From contig OW121741.1 in the NCBI GenBank assembly GCA_933228675.1, positions 131,329,290 through 131,393,289 on the forward strand: 64,000 nucleotides of DNA, written 5' to 3'. Both the position numbers and the translations under genes were made by a program. Under the pieces are notes generated by a model. The model saw only the letters and a list, made by a program, of their open reading frames with translations. It did no database searches and was not told where the DNA came from. Of the stretch, positions 13,616 through 26,445 are shown in pieces (position 1 is the first letter of the stretch; each line of letters begins with the position of its first letter). This DNA is from Stomorhina lunata. Lineage: Eukaryota > Arthropoda > Insecta > Diptera > Rhiniidae.

Positions 13616-14435
13616 AATAAAATTTTATTGGCATTATTTTTGCAGAATTCTTATTTGAAAAGTCTAAACAATGAATCCAACAGACTGAAGTGCTCAAACT
13701 ATAATTAGTTGATTTTTTCCAGTCTAGTATAAAAAAATATATTTTAAATTAAAAATTATGCAGATTTTTAAATTTCATGGAATTCTTTGATTTTATTTTT
13801 TCTCTCAACCAAATTCTAAAAATCTGATGTAACAAGTGGACAAATGTACTAATGTGTTTTTTTTAACATATTTTATATAATTATTGAAAACAAGTTTCAT
13901 TCAAAACATCTTCGATAAATACATTGTTGGCAGCTAAAAATATCTACGAATCCAGTTAATATCTCGCCCACTAACAAAAGACGTCATTGTTTACAAAGTT
14001 ATGCTAACCGAACCCCTTCCCATCCATCCGATCGACTACCACTTGTTGTTAGTACTTTTTTTATAATTTATTAGCTATTTTGTATTATAGTTTGTACCGG
14101 TATTTTGTCAAATGGATTCGAACAAAACCGCATTAGAAAGAAAAAATGCCGGTATTTGAATATAAAAAAATGTTTTATAAATAGAAAATGTGTTAAAAAT
14201 TATGTCTACTGTTTTATAATACAATTAACTAATTTTAGATGAAGTTTACAAAAAATTGGGGAGTAAAAAAAACCAACTAAAATTTTATGAACTTTTAGAG
14301 AGAAAACGTTAATATATAAATTTTTAAGAAAATTTTATTGAGTCGCAAATTTACATAAATATCATTATTGAGTCAAAAAGTTATATAAACTTTCTTGAGT
14401 CGAAAATTATATAGAAACATTTTTGAGGCAAGAAT
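13616..14435. other. Unique AT-rich spacer
   Basis: Non-repetitive; no supported coding frame or RNA gene. The right end grades into degenerate array units. Confidence 0.5.
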
Positions 14436-15745
14436 TTATATTCACAAATCTTTGAGCTGACAATTTTTATAGAAAAATTTATGATTTAAAAATTTAAATA
14501 GAAAAATTTTTAACTAGAAAATTCTTTTATAAAAATTTTAACTCGAAAATTTTTCTACAAAAATTTTAATTCGAAAATTTTTCTATAAAAATTTTGTCTC
14601 GAAAATTTTTCTATAAAAATTTAAACTCAAAATTTTTTCTACAAAAATTTTAATTCGAAAATTTTTCTATAAAAATTTAAACTCAAAAATTTTTCTATAA
14701 AAATTTTGTCTCGAAAATTTTTCTATAAAAATTTTGTCTCGAAAATGTTTCTATAAAAATTTTGTCTCGAAAATGTTTCTATAAAAATTTTGACTCGAAA
14801 ATGTTTCTATAAAAATTTTGTCTCGAAAATGTTTCTATAAAAATTTTGTCTCGAAAATTTTTCTATAAAAATTTTGTCTCGAAAATTTTTCTATAAAAAT
14901 TTTGTCTCGAAAATTTTTCTATAAAAATTTTGTCTCGAAAATTTTTCTATAAAAATTTTGTCTCGAAAATTTTTCTATAAAAATTTTGTCTCGAAAATTT
15001 TTCTATAAAAATTTTGTCTCGAAAATGTTTCTATAAAAATTTTGTCTCGAAAATTTTTCTATAAAAATTTTGTCTCGAAAATTTTTCTATAAAAATTTTG
15101 TCTCGAAAATTTTTCTATAAAAATTTTGTCTCGAAAATTTTTCTATAAAAATTTTGTCTCGAAAATTTTTCTATAAAAATTTTGTCTCGAAAATTTTTCT
15201 TTAAAAATTTTGTCTCGAAAATTTTTCTATAAAAATTTTGTCTCGAAAATTTTTCTATAAAAATTTAAACTCAAAAATTTTTCTATAAAAATTTAAACTC
15301 AAAAATTTTTCTATAAAAATTTTGTCTCGAAAATTTTTCTATAAAAATTTTGTCTCGAAAATTTTTCTATAAAAATTTGTCTCGAAAATTTTTCTATACA
15401 AATTTTGTCTTCAGAATTTTTCTATAAAAATTTTGTCTCGAAAATTTTTCTATAAAAATTTTGTCTCGAAAATTTTTTTATAAAAATTTTGTCTCGAAAA
15501 TTTTTCTATAAAAATTTTGTCTCGAAAATTTTTCTATAAAAATTTTGTCTCGAAAATTTTTCTATAAAAATTTTGTCTCGAAAATTTTTCTATAAAAATT
15601 TTGTCAGGAAAATTTTTATATAAAAATTTAAACTCAAAAATTTTTCTATAAAAATTGAAACTCAAAAATTTTTCTATAAAAATTTTGTCTCGAAAATTTT
15701 TCTATAAAACTTTTGTCTCGAAAATTTTTCTATAAAAATTTTAAC
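14436..15745 (+). repeat. 28-bp minisatellite block E (tag GTCTCG)
   Basis: Same unit and polarity as block C: TTTTTCTATAAAAATTTT plus GTCTCG, with occasional AAACTC-tagged units near both ends. Units from about 14700 to 15580 are nearly identical. With blocks C and D it gives a plus-minus-plus order of one unit type. Confidence 0.9.
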
Positions 15746-16980
15746 TCTAAAATTTAACTTATTCTACACCTAAATATAAGAAACATTAATTATTTTCTAG
15801 TATTAAGTATAAGGACTGTTTCTAACTTAACTAAAAACTGTTTGGTCCCCCAAATAACCTAAAATACAAAATTATCTGAATTCATTCTAAATTCCTGCAC
15901 ATAAATCAGTTTAAAAATGGTGGGTTGGTTGTTTGGTTAGTTATTCTGGTAAAAGACATTCATCTAGACCTAATAAATATTTGTGAATTAATAAATTTGA
16001 TTTTAAATGATAATAGGCGACGTCTACACATACAATAAACACTTTAGCTAACAATAACTCCCAATAAATAATAGCTCTCAAATAGAAGAAAAAAACCCAA
16101 ATCGCATTGACTGACTGATTTAATGAATGAATGAGCGATTGGACGGACCTACAAGTGGTTGACTGACAGACAAAATTATTATCTGGTTGTTGAGTCGTCG
16201 CTTAGTAGAAATGAGTTGAGCCGAACGTCTTTATTTTGGCATTTGTGGTGAATGTGAATGAAGTGAACTCATCATAGAAATATGCAAAAAATATCAAAAA
16301 AAAAAATATGGTTAAAAAATAATAAATTCTTTAAAATAATAAATAAACAAATAGATAAATATTTATCAGCTGAATTGCAAAAAAATAAGACATAAATTCA
16401 TACACGAACGTTCGTTCATTCAGTTTGAAAAATAAAAAAATATGTATTTATTTAAGTATTAAGTTATTTTATCTGTTTATCTACAAAATATTTGCCCGTA
16501 TCGTATGTTTTAAGCTTTTTGCCCCGTTTGTCATATCATAAATATTTTTAAAGCGACATTTGGGCCCACAGCGAAAGCGTTGCTGGGGCCAAGGTAGCAG
16601 AGACATATTTCATTCACCCGCCCATTAATTTATCTTATCTTAAAAGGGGGCTTTTCCCTGGAGTACAGCTGATAACGTTTTAATTGAGGTCATCAAGCGA
16701 CATTTTAAGAAGACCGTTCAAAAATCGATAATAATATTTGTATGTCGTTAATATCGATCCTATATCGATAATATAGCTCAATAAGTCATCAGTATATACA
16801 TATGTATATACAAAAGGTCGTTTATCGAAGACACATATATTTATCACCTGCCTCTAAATTTATCTAATATTTAAAGGGGGCGTTTTCCTCTATCTTCCGA
16901 ATATCACAAATATCGCTCGCATATCAATAAGATTGTTTCATATATTGATAAGATCTTTGGTATATTGATAAAATCGTATA
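15746..16980. other. Unique spacer with ATCGATA clusters
   Basis: No coding frame supported. Two diverged copies of a segment with TTATCTTA/TCTAAT, AAAGGGGGC and TTTTCC occur at about 16620-16660 and 16855-16890, and TATCGAT or TTGATAAG motifs cluster from 16720 to 16980. These look like remnants of an unidentified repeat. Confidence 0.4.
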
Positions 16981-18165
16981 TCCGAAATTTTATCTCGAAA
17001 TTTTTTCTATAAATAAATATAAATTTTTACTCGAAATTTTTTTTTATAAAAATTTTAACTCGAAACATGAATAGTTTTTTATAAAAATTTTAAGTATAAA
17101 AATATATAAAAATTTTTCTTTAAAAATTTTAAGACGAAAAATTTTCTATTAATATTTTAAGACGAACAATTTTCTATAAAAATTTTATAACGAAAAATTT
17201 TCTATAAAAATTTTAACACGAAAAATTTTCTATAAAAATTTTAGCACTAAAAATTTTCCATTAAAATTTCAACATGAAATTTTTTTTATAAAAATTTCAA
17301 CACGAAATTTTTTTTATAAAAATTTTAAGACGAAATTTTTTTTATAAAAATTTTAAGACGAAAAATTTTCTATAAAAATTTTAAAACGAAAAATTTTCTA
17401 TACAAAATTTTAAGACGAAAAATTTTCTATAAAAATTTTAAGACGAAAAATTTTCTATAAAAATTTTGCTATAAAAATTTTAATACGAAAAATTTTCTAT
17501 AAAAATTTTAACACGAAAAATTTTCTATAAAAATTTTAAGACGAAAAATTTTAACACGAAAATTTTTCTTTAAAAATTTCAACACGAAAATTTTTCTATA
17601 AAAATTTTAACACTAAATTTTAAGACTAAAATTTTTCTATAAGAATTTTAAGACTAAAATTTTTCTATAAAAATTTTAAGACGAAAATTTTTCTATAAAA
17701 ATTTTAAGACGAAAATTTTTCTATAAAAATTTTAAGACGAAAATTTGTCTATAAAAATTTTAAGACGAAAATTTTTCTATAAAAATTTTAAGACGAAAAT
17801 TTTTCTATAAAAATTTTAAGACGAAAATTTTTCTATAAAAATTTTAAGACGAAAATTTTTCTATAAAAATTTTAAGACGAAAATTTTTCTATAAAAATTT
17901 TAAGACGAAAATTTTTCTATAAAAATTTTAATACGAAAATTTTTCTATAAAAATTTTAACACGAAAATTTTTCTATAAAAATTTTAACACGAAAATTTTT
18001 TATAAAAATTTTAACACGAAATTTTTTCTATAAAAATTTTAACACGAAAATTTTTCTATAAAAATTTTAACACGAAAATTTTTCTATAAAAATTTTAACA
18101 CGAAAATTTTTCTATAAAAATTTTAACACGAAAATTTTTCTATAAAAATTTTAACACGAAAATTT
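16981..18165 (+). repeat. 28-bp minisatellite block F, left arm (tag AAGACG/AACACG)
   Basis: Plus-polarity 28-bp units: TTTTTCTATAAAAATTTT plus AAGACG (mainly up to about 17930) or AACACG (about 17940-18160). The left edge is degenerate. The array runs without a spacer into opposite-polarity units at about 18165, forming the left half of a large inverted repeat. Confidence 0.9.
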
Positions 18166-19372
18166 TTATAGAAACATTTTCGTCTTAAAATTTTTATAGA
18201 AACATTTTCATCTTAAAATTTTTATAGAAAAATTTTCGTCTTAAAATTTTTATAGAAAAATTTTCGTCTTAAAATTTTTATAGAAAAATTTTAGTCTTAA
18301 AATTTTTATAGAAAAATTTTAGTCTTAAAATTTTTATAGAAAAATTTTCGAGTTAAAATTTTTGCAGAAAAATTTTTGAGTAAAAAAAAACTTTTCGTGT
18401 TAAACATTTTATAAAAAAATTTTGTGTTACAATTATTATAGAAAAATTTTCTGGTTAAAATTTTTACACAAAAATTTTCGTGTTAAAATTTGTATAGAAA
18501 AATTTTCGTGTTAAAATTTTTATAGAAAAATTTTCGTGTTAAAATTTTTATAGAAAAATTTTCGTGTTAAAATTTTTATAGAAAAATTTTCGTCTTAAAT
18601 TTTTTATAGAAAAATTTTCGTCTTAAAATTTTTATAGAAAAATTTTAGTCTTAAAATTTTTATAGAAAAATTTTAGTCTTAAAATTTTTATAGAAAAATT
18701 TTAGTCTTAAAATTTTTATAGAAAAATTTTTGAGTAGAAAACTTTTCGTGTTAAACATTTTATAAAAAAATTTTTGTGTTACAAATTTTTATAGAAAAAT
18801 TTTCTGGTTAAAATTTTTATACAAAAATTTTCGTGTTAAAACTTTTATACAAAAATTTTCGTGTTAAAATTTTTATAGAAAAATTTTCGTCTTAAAATTT
18901 TTGTAGAAAAATTTTCGTCTTAAAATTTTTATAGAAAAAAATTCGAGTTAAAAATTTTTATAGAAAAATTTTTGTCTAAAAATTTTTATAAAAAAAATTT
19001 CGTTTTAAAAATTTTTACAGAAAAATTTTCGAGTTATAATTTTTATAGAAAAATTTTCGAGTTAAAATTTTTATAGAAAAATTCGAGTTAAAATTTTTAT
19101 ATAAAATTCTTCGAGTTAAATTTTTATAGAAAAATTTTGAAGTTAAAATTTTTATAGAAAAATTTTTATAAAAAAAATTTCGAGTTAAAATTTTTATAGA
19201 AAAATTTTTTTTGTGTTAAAATTTTTATGGAAAAATTCTCATGTTAAAATTTTTATATAAAAATTTTCTAGTTAAAATTTTTATAGAGAAATTTTCAAGC
19301 TAAAATTTTTATATAGAAATTTTCGTGTTAAGATTTTTATAGAGAAATTTTCGAATTGAAATTTCTTAAAGC
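18166..19372 (-). repeat. 28-bp minisatellite block F, right arm (tag CGTCTT/CGTGTT/CGAGTT)
   Basis: Minus-polarity units TTTTTATAGAAAAATTTT plus CGTCTT, AGTCTT, CGTGTT or, distally, CGAGTT. This is the reverse complement of the left arm. A variant cassette around CTTTTCGTGTTAAACATT recurs at 18391 and 18742 (351 bp apart), so the right arm was itself duplicated internally and is not a plain mirror of the left arm. Confidence 0.9.
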
Positions 19373-20160
19373 ACAATTTTTTACCAATTTTTTTATTTAG
19401 GTACAAGTCAATGTTTTTCTCTTAAAACTCTGTCATCATGGATATCAAAATGGAAAGTCTGTTAACAAGTTCTCATATTTCAAATAATTGTCTAAATATT
19501 TGTTTAAAATAATATGCAAAAATTTTAAAGATTTGCCATGTTTACATATGCAAAATAAAAAATTCATAATAATGATTTAAACAACATTTGGTTAAGGTAT
19601 AATTATTTAAATTTAAATTTTAGGTGATTAGTCTTAAACAGTCAACATTGAAATCGTCTAGACATTTAAGATACCTTATGTACATAGCAACAAATTGAAA
19701 AAGCCATATTCCACTACCTTATTTTCGTATAACCAATTAAGGGTTTCTAATTTTTTAGATTAGATTCATTTAAATATCTGATGAAATCTATTTTTATACA
19801 TGCACGTGTATATAATTAATGGCCTCCTATAAATGACTAATCTATTACAACAAAGTCAATCAAAAAGTTCATTGATTACCCACCCGAGCGGGTACTACCA
19901 TTATTTGGTTGCTGTCGCCGGTTTGACTGTTCAAATTTGTTTAACTCAAATATTTTCTATATCTTATCTTGTGCTATTTTCAATGAATAACTATTTAATT
20001 TACACAGTTAACAACTTATGACGATAATTGCTCAAAATGAGGTACCTAAAGCTTATCACATTATCTATCCTAGACAATAGTAAAAAAAATTCTATCCCCC
20101 TAATTCATACATGAAAAATAAAACTATCAAAAGCGGACAATTATAAATTCGAAAAATATC
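19373..20160. other. Unique AT-rich spacer
   Basis: Non-repetitive. A 62-residue plus frame at 19833-20021 has no recognised similarity and sits between arrays with no splice or promoter context; not called as a gene. Confidence 0.5.
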
Positions 20161-23100
20161 CAAAGAACATTTTAATGTCAAAATTTTTTTATAAAACCCT
20201 TTAAAATCGAAATTTTTTTATAAAAAATTTTACCTTCAAAAATAGTCTATAAAAACTGTTAACATCTAAAATTTTCTACAGAAAATTTTAACATCTAAAA
20301 TTTTCTACAGAAAATTTTAACATCTAAAATTTTCTACAGAAAATTTTAACATCGAAAATTTTCTATAGAAAATTTTAATATTAAAAATTTTCCATAGAAA
20401 ATTTTAACATCGAAAATTTTCCATAGAAAATTTTAACATCGAAAATTTTCCATAGAAAATTTTAACATCGAAAATTTTCCATAGAAAATTTTAACATCGA
20501 AAATTTTCCATAGAAAATTTTAACATCGAAAATTTTCTATAGAAAATTTTAACATCGAAAATTTTTCATAGAAAATTTTAACATCAAATATTTTCCATAG
20601 AAAATTTTAACATCGAAAATTTTCCATAGAAAATTTTAACATCGAAAATTTTCCATAGAAAATTTTAACATCGAAAATTTTCTACAGAAAATTTTAACAT
20701 CGAAAATCTTCTATAGAAAATTTTAACATCGAAAATTTTCTACAGAATATTTTAACATCAAAAATTTTCTACAGAAAATTTTAACATCGAAAATTTTATA
20801 CAGAAAATTTTAACATTGAAAATTTTCTATAGAAAATTTTTAAATCGAAAATTTTCTACAAAAAATTTTAACATCAAAAATATTCTTTAGAAAATTTTAG
20901 CATCGAAAATTTTCTATAGAAAATTTTAGCATCGAAAATTTTCTATAGAAAATCTTAACATCGAAAATTTTCTATAGAAAATCTTAACATCGAAAATTTT
21001 CTATAGAAAATCTTAACATCGAAAATTTTCTATAGAAAATCTTAACATCGAAAATTTTCTATAGAAAATCTTAACATCGAAAATTTTCTATAGAAAATCT
21101 TAACATCGAAAATTTTCTATAGAAAATCTTAACATCGCAAATTTTCTATAGAAAATCTTAACATCGATAATTTTCTATAGAAAATTTTAACATCGATAAT
21201 TTTCTATAGAAAATTTTAACATCGAGAATTTTCTGTAAAAAATTTTAACATAGAAAATTTTCTATAGAAAATTTTAACATCGAAAATTTTCTATAGAAAA
21301 TTTTAACATCAAAAATTTTCTATAGAAAATTTTAACATCAAAAATTTTCTATAGAAAATTTTACATTAAAAATTTTTTATAGAAAATTTTACATTAAAAA
21401 TTTTTTATAGAAAATTTTAACATCGAAAATTTTCTATAGAAAATTTTAACATCGAAAATTTTCTATAGAAAGTTTTAACATCGAAAATTTTCTATAGAAA
21501 ATTTTAACATCGAAAATTTTCTATAGAAAATTTGAACATCGAAAATTTTCTATAGATAATTTTAACATCGAAAATTTTTCATAGAAAATTTGAACATCAA
21601 ATATTTTCCATAGAAAATTTTAACATCGAAAATTTTCCATAGAAAATTTTAACATCGAAAATTTTCCATAGAAAATTTTAACATCGAAAATTTTCTATAG
21701 AAAATTTTAACATCGAAAATTTTCTATAGAAAATTTTAACATCGAAAATTTTCTATAGAAAATTTTAACATCGAAAATTTTCTATAGAAAATTTTAACAT
21801 CGAAAATTTTCTATAGAAAGTTTTAACATCGAAAATTTTCTATATAAAGTTTTAACATCGAAAATTTTCTATAGAAAATTTTAACATCGAAAATTTTCTA
21901 TAGAAAATTTTAACATCGAAAATTTTCTATAGAAAATTTGAACATCGAAAATTTTCTATAGAAAATTTGAACATCGAAAATTTTCTATAGAAAATTTGAA
22001 CATCGAAAATTTTCTATAGATAATTTTAACATCGAAAATTTTCTATACAAAATTTTAACATCGAAAATTTTATATAGAAAATTTTAACATCGAAAATTTT
22101 CTATACAAAATTTTAACATCGAAAATTTTCTATAGAAAATTTTAACATCGAAAATTTTCTATAGAAAATTTTAACATCGAAAATTTTCTATAGAAAATTT
22201 TAACATCGAAAATTTTCTATAGAAAGTTTTAACATCGAAAATTTTCTATATAAAGTTTTAACATCGAAAATTTTCTATATAAAGTTTTAACATCGAAAAT
22301 TTTCTATAGAAAATTTTAACATCGAAAATTTTCTATAGAAAATTTTAACATCGAAAATTTTCTATAGAAAATTTTAACATCGAAAATTTTCTATAGAAAA
22401 TTTTAACATCGAAAATTTTCTATAGAAAATTTTAACATCGAAAATTTTCTATAGAAAATTTTAACATCGAAAATTTTCTATAGAAAATTTTAACATCGAA
22501 AATTTTCTATAGAAAATTTTAACATCGAAAATTTTCTATAGAAAATTTTAACATCGAAAATTTTCTATAGAAAATTTTAACATCGAAAATTTTCTATAGA
22601 AAATTTTAACATCGAAAATTTTCTATAGAAAATTTTAACATCGAAAATTTTCTATAGAAAATTTTAACATCGAAAATTTTCTATAGAAAATTTTAACATC
22701 GAAAATTTTCTATAGAAAATTTTAACATCGAAAATTTTCTATAGAAAATTTTAACATCGAAAATTTTCTATAGAAAATTTTAACATCGAAAATTTTCTAT
22801 AGAAAATTTTAACATCGAAAATTTTCTATAGAAAATTTTAACATCGAAAATTTTCTATAGAAAATTTTAACATCGAAAATTTTCTATAGAAAATTTTAAC
22901 ATCGAAAATTTTCTATAGAAAATTTTAACATCGAAAATTTTCTATAGAAAATTTTAACATCGAAAATTTTCTATAGAAAATTTTAACATCGAAAATTTTC
23001 TATAGAAAATTTTAACATCGAAAATTTTCTATAGAAACATAATTTTCTATAGAAACATCGATAATTTTCTATAGAAAATTTTACATTAAAAATTTTTTAT

Positions 23101-23265
23101 AGAAAATTTTAACATCGAAAATTTTTTCTATAGAAAATTTTAACATCGAACATTTTTCCTTAGAAAATTTTAACATCGAAAATTTTAATATCGAAAATTT
23201 TCTATAAGAAATTTTAACATCAGAAATTTGCTATAGAAAATTTTTACATTAAAAATATACTGTAT
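20161..23265. repeat. 29-bp minisatellite block G (tag AACATCG)
   Basis: Tandem 29-bp units whose core AAATTTTCTATAGAAAATTT is a perfect palindrome, plus tag AACATCG. More than 100 units. From about 22290 to 23030 they are essentially identical. Variant cassettes recur, for example TTTTTCATAG at about 20562 and 21575 and TATATAAAG at 21841 and 22246-22276. The core extends by one A/T on each side to 22 bp of self-complementary sequence per unit, so either strand could fold. Confidence 0.95.
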
Positions 23266-23316
23266 ATATTCTTTTGATTACAAACTTCAACTTTTCTGTC
23301 CACTTAACACGTCTCG

Positions 23317-23330
23317 GTTCCTATGGAAAC
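23317..23330. promoter_or_regulatory. X-box (RFX site) upstream of BBS8
   Basis: GTTCCTATGGAAAC fits GTHNYYATRRNAAC, the worm X-box consensus, at all 14 positions, and also the fly form RYYNYY-N(1-3)-RRNRAC with a 2-bp spacer. X-boxes bind RFX/DAF-19 factors and control ciliary genes. The downstream gene is BBS8, a standard ciliary RFX target class, and an A-rich leader-like region begins directly afterwards. The distance to the ATG (3.1 kb) is explained if the intervening array is a leader intron. Confidence 0.7.
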
Positions 23331-23339
23331 CAAACTTTG

Positions 23340-24033
23340 ACAGTTCATCGAAAAATATACAAAACAAATAAAAAAAGACCAACAAAAATTTGTTACCCTC
23401 AACTTATGTTCAGAATTGTGAAAATAAAGTGAAGAAAAAAGAAACAAATGTTGACCATTAAGAAGAAAAACCGATTTCAATAAATTAATTTCTCAGAAGC
23501 AGAACAAATTAAAAATAGTGTTGAAACAAAAATAAATTAGTTGCAAAAAAAAAGACAGAGAATAAATATAAAAATTACGACACAACCTAAAACAAAAACA
23601 ACAATTGATACAGAAAAATCCAAATTCAAACCTTAAGAAACCCTAAAAGAATTTTAGTCAAAAAAGCTAAAAAAAAATCAACAGAAATAAAATTTTTGAA
23701 CGAAAAAAAAAAACTTCGAAAAAAATACAGAAAGACTCAGCAGTAAAAGAAGAAGAACCTGAAATCGCGCAAACATCCGGTCTTGAAATTCCACAAGAAC
23801 CACAAAAACAAAATAATAACATTAATATCAAACGGTTGGATGGGATGGAGCTGGGCAAAGAACAACAATTTATCTTAACTCTTTTGGACGAACAACAACA
23901 ACAGCAACAAAAATTGCAATAATAATAAAATACTACAAATAAAATATAGCCAAAACAACAACAAATAAAAAGGACGTCAAGCGGGAGAAAATTTTAACAA
24001 ACACGATTGAAAGAATACACTGAGAAAAATCCG
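23340..24033 (+). other. Probable BBS8 5' leader region (untranslated)
   Basis: A-rich, CAA-rich sequence between the X-box and block H, with the composition of a fly 5' untranslated leader. No long plus-strand frame. A donor is not certain: GTATAA at 24034 and GTGAAG near 23429 are weak candidates. The 63-residue minus frame at 23667-23858 is an antisense shadow of A-rich DNA. Assignment to BBS8 is inference from position. Confidence 0.4.
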
Positions 24034-26305
24034 GTATAAAAAGAGAAAATTTGTTTGATATAGAAAATTTTTTATTATAAAAATTTTCTATTAAAAATTT
24101 TTCGTTATAAAAATTTTTCTTTGGAAATTTTTTTTTATAGAAAATTTTTCTATATAGGTATAAAATTTTTCGTTATAAAAATGTTTTTATATAGAAAATT
24201 TTCGTTGTAAAACTTTTCTATAGAAAATTTTTCATTATAAAAATGTCACGTTTTAAAAATTTTTCATGACAAAAATTTTTCATTACAAAAATTTTTCGTT
24301 TTAAAAATTTTTCGTTATAATAATTTTTCTATAGAAAATATTTTGTCATAAACCTATTTCTAAACAGTTTTCTATAGACAATTTTTCGTCATAAAAATTT
24401 TTCTATAAAAAATTTTTCGTCATCATAAAAATTTTTCTATAGAAAATTTTTTGTCATAAAAATTTTTCTATAAAAAATTTTTCGTTATAAAAATTTTTCT
24501 ATAGAAAATTTTGTATCATAAAAATTTTTCTATAGAAAATTTTTCGTCATAAAAATTTTTGTATAGAAAATTTTTCGTCATAAAAATTTTTGTATAGAAA
24601 ATTTTTCGTCATAAAAATTTTTGTATAGAAAATTTTTCGTTATAAAAATTTTTCTATAGTAAATGTTTATATAAAAATTTTTCGTTTTAAAGATTGTTCT
24701 ATAGAAAATTTTTTGTTATAAAAATTTTTTTATAGAAAATTTTTCGTTATATAAATTTTTCTATAGAAAATTTTTCGTTATAAAAATTTTTCTATAAAAA
24801 ATTTTTCGTTATAAAAATTTTCTATAGAAAATTTTTCGTTATAAAAATTCTTCTATAGAAAATTTTTCGTTATAAAAATTTTTCGTTATAAAAATGTTTC
24901 TAAAGAAAATTTTTCGTTATAAAAATGTTACTATAGAAAATTTTTCGTTATACAAATTTTTCTATAGAAAATGTTTCGTTATACAAATTTTTCTATAGAA
25001 AATTTTTCGTTATAAAAATTTTTCTATAGAAAATTTTTCGTTATCAAAATTTTTTTATAGAAAATTTTTCGTTATAAAAATTATATCTTATAAAAATTTT
25101 TCTTTAGAAAATTTTTTGTTATAAAAATTTTTCTATAGAAAATTTTTAGTTATAAAAATTTTTCTATAGAAAATTTTTCGTTATAAAAATTTTTCTATAG
25201 AAAATTTTGCGTTATAAAAATTTTTCCATAGAAAATTTTTCGTCATAAAAATTTTTCCATAGAAAATTTTTCGTTATAAAAATTTTTCTATAGAAAATTT
25301 TTCGTCATAAAAATTTTTCTATAGAAAATTTTTCGTCATAAAAATTTTTCTATAGAAAATTTTTCGTCATAAAAATTTTTCTATAGAAAATTTTTCGTCA
25401 TAAAAATTTTTCTATTGAAAACTTTTCGTCATAAAAATTTTTCTATAGAAAATTTTTCGTCATAAAAATTTTTCTATAGAAAATTTTTCGTTAAAAAAAT
25501 TATTCTATAGAAAATTTTTCGTTATAAAAATTTTTCTATAGAAAATTTTTCGTTACAAAAATTTTTCTATAGAAAATTTTTCGTTATAAAAATTTTTCTA
25601 TAGAAAATTTTTCGTTATAAAAATTTTTCTATACAAAATTTTTCGTCATAAAAATTTTTCTATACAAAATTTTTCGTCATAAAAATTTTTCTATAGAAAA
25701 TTTTTCGTCATAAAAATTTTTCTATTGAAAATTTTTCGTCATAAAAATTTTTCTATTGAAAATTTTTCGTCATACAAATTTTTCTATAGAAAATTTTTCG
25801 TCATAAAAACTTTTCTATAGAAAATTTTTCGTTAAAAAAATTATTCTATAGAAAATTTTTCGTTATAAAAATTTTTCTATAGAAAATTTTTTGTTATAAA
25901 AATTTTTCTATAGAAAATTTTTCGTTATAAAAATTTTTCTATAGAAAATTTTTCGTTATAAAAATTTTTCTATAGAAAATTTTTCGTTATAAAAATTTTT
26001 CTATAGAAAATTTTTCGTTATAAAAATTTTTCTATAGAAAATTTTTCGTTATAAAAATTTTTCTATAGAAAATTTTTCCTTATAAAAATTTTTCTATAGA
26101 AAATTTTTCGTTATAAAAATTTTTCTATAGAAAATTTTTCGTTATAAAAATTTTTCTATAGAAAATTTTTCGTCATAAAAATTTTTCTATAGAAAATTTT
26201 TTGTTACAAAAATTTTTCGATAGAATTTTTTTTTATAAAGTTTTTCGATAGAATTTTTTTTTTATAAAACTTTTCTATAGAAAATTTTTCGTTATAAAAC
26301 TTTTA
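24034..26305. repeat. 30-bp minisatellite block H (tag CGTTAT/CGTCAT) in probable leader intron
   Basis: Units of about 30 bp: core TTTTTCTATAGAAAATTTTT plus CGTTAT or CGTCAT. The two tags alternate in sub-blocks. A cassette with CGTTAAAAAAAT recurs at 25489 and 25830 (341 bp apart). The array ends just before a strong splice acceptor at 26311-26330, so it probably fills an intron of the BBS8 leader. Confidence 0.9.
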
Positions 26306-26330
26306 CAATCTTTCTCTCACTGTATTTTAG

Positions 26331-26445
26331 AAAATAAAAACAACCTCTTTTAACGTAACGAATTGAAGGACGGACAAAAGGACGCCAAAAATTAAAAAAA
26401 AAAAACAACAAAAAGTTAAAGAAATAAGAACAACAAGACACAATT
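26331..26445 (+). other. Leader part of BBS8 exon carrying the start codon
   Basis: TTTCTCTCACTGTATTTTAG at 26311-26330 is a strong pyrimidine tract plus AG acceptor. The following 115 bp are A-rich and untranslated up to the ATG at 26446. An in-frame TAA at 26425-26427 closes the frame upstream, which supports that start. Confidence 0.55.

Noticed and set aside
4608..23265. Arrays as pure assembly artefacts
   Set aside because: Variant markers recur at exact unit multiples and blocks have distinct tags and decayed edges, which fits real arrays; lengths may still be imprecise.
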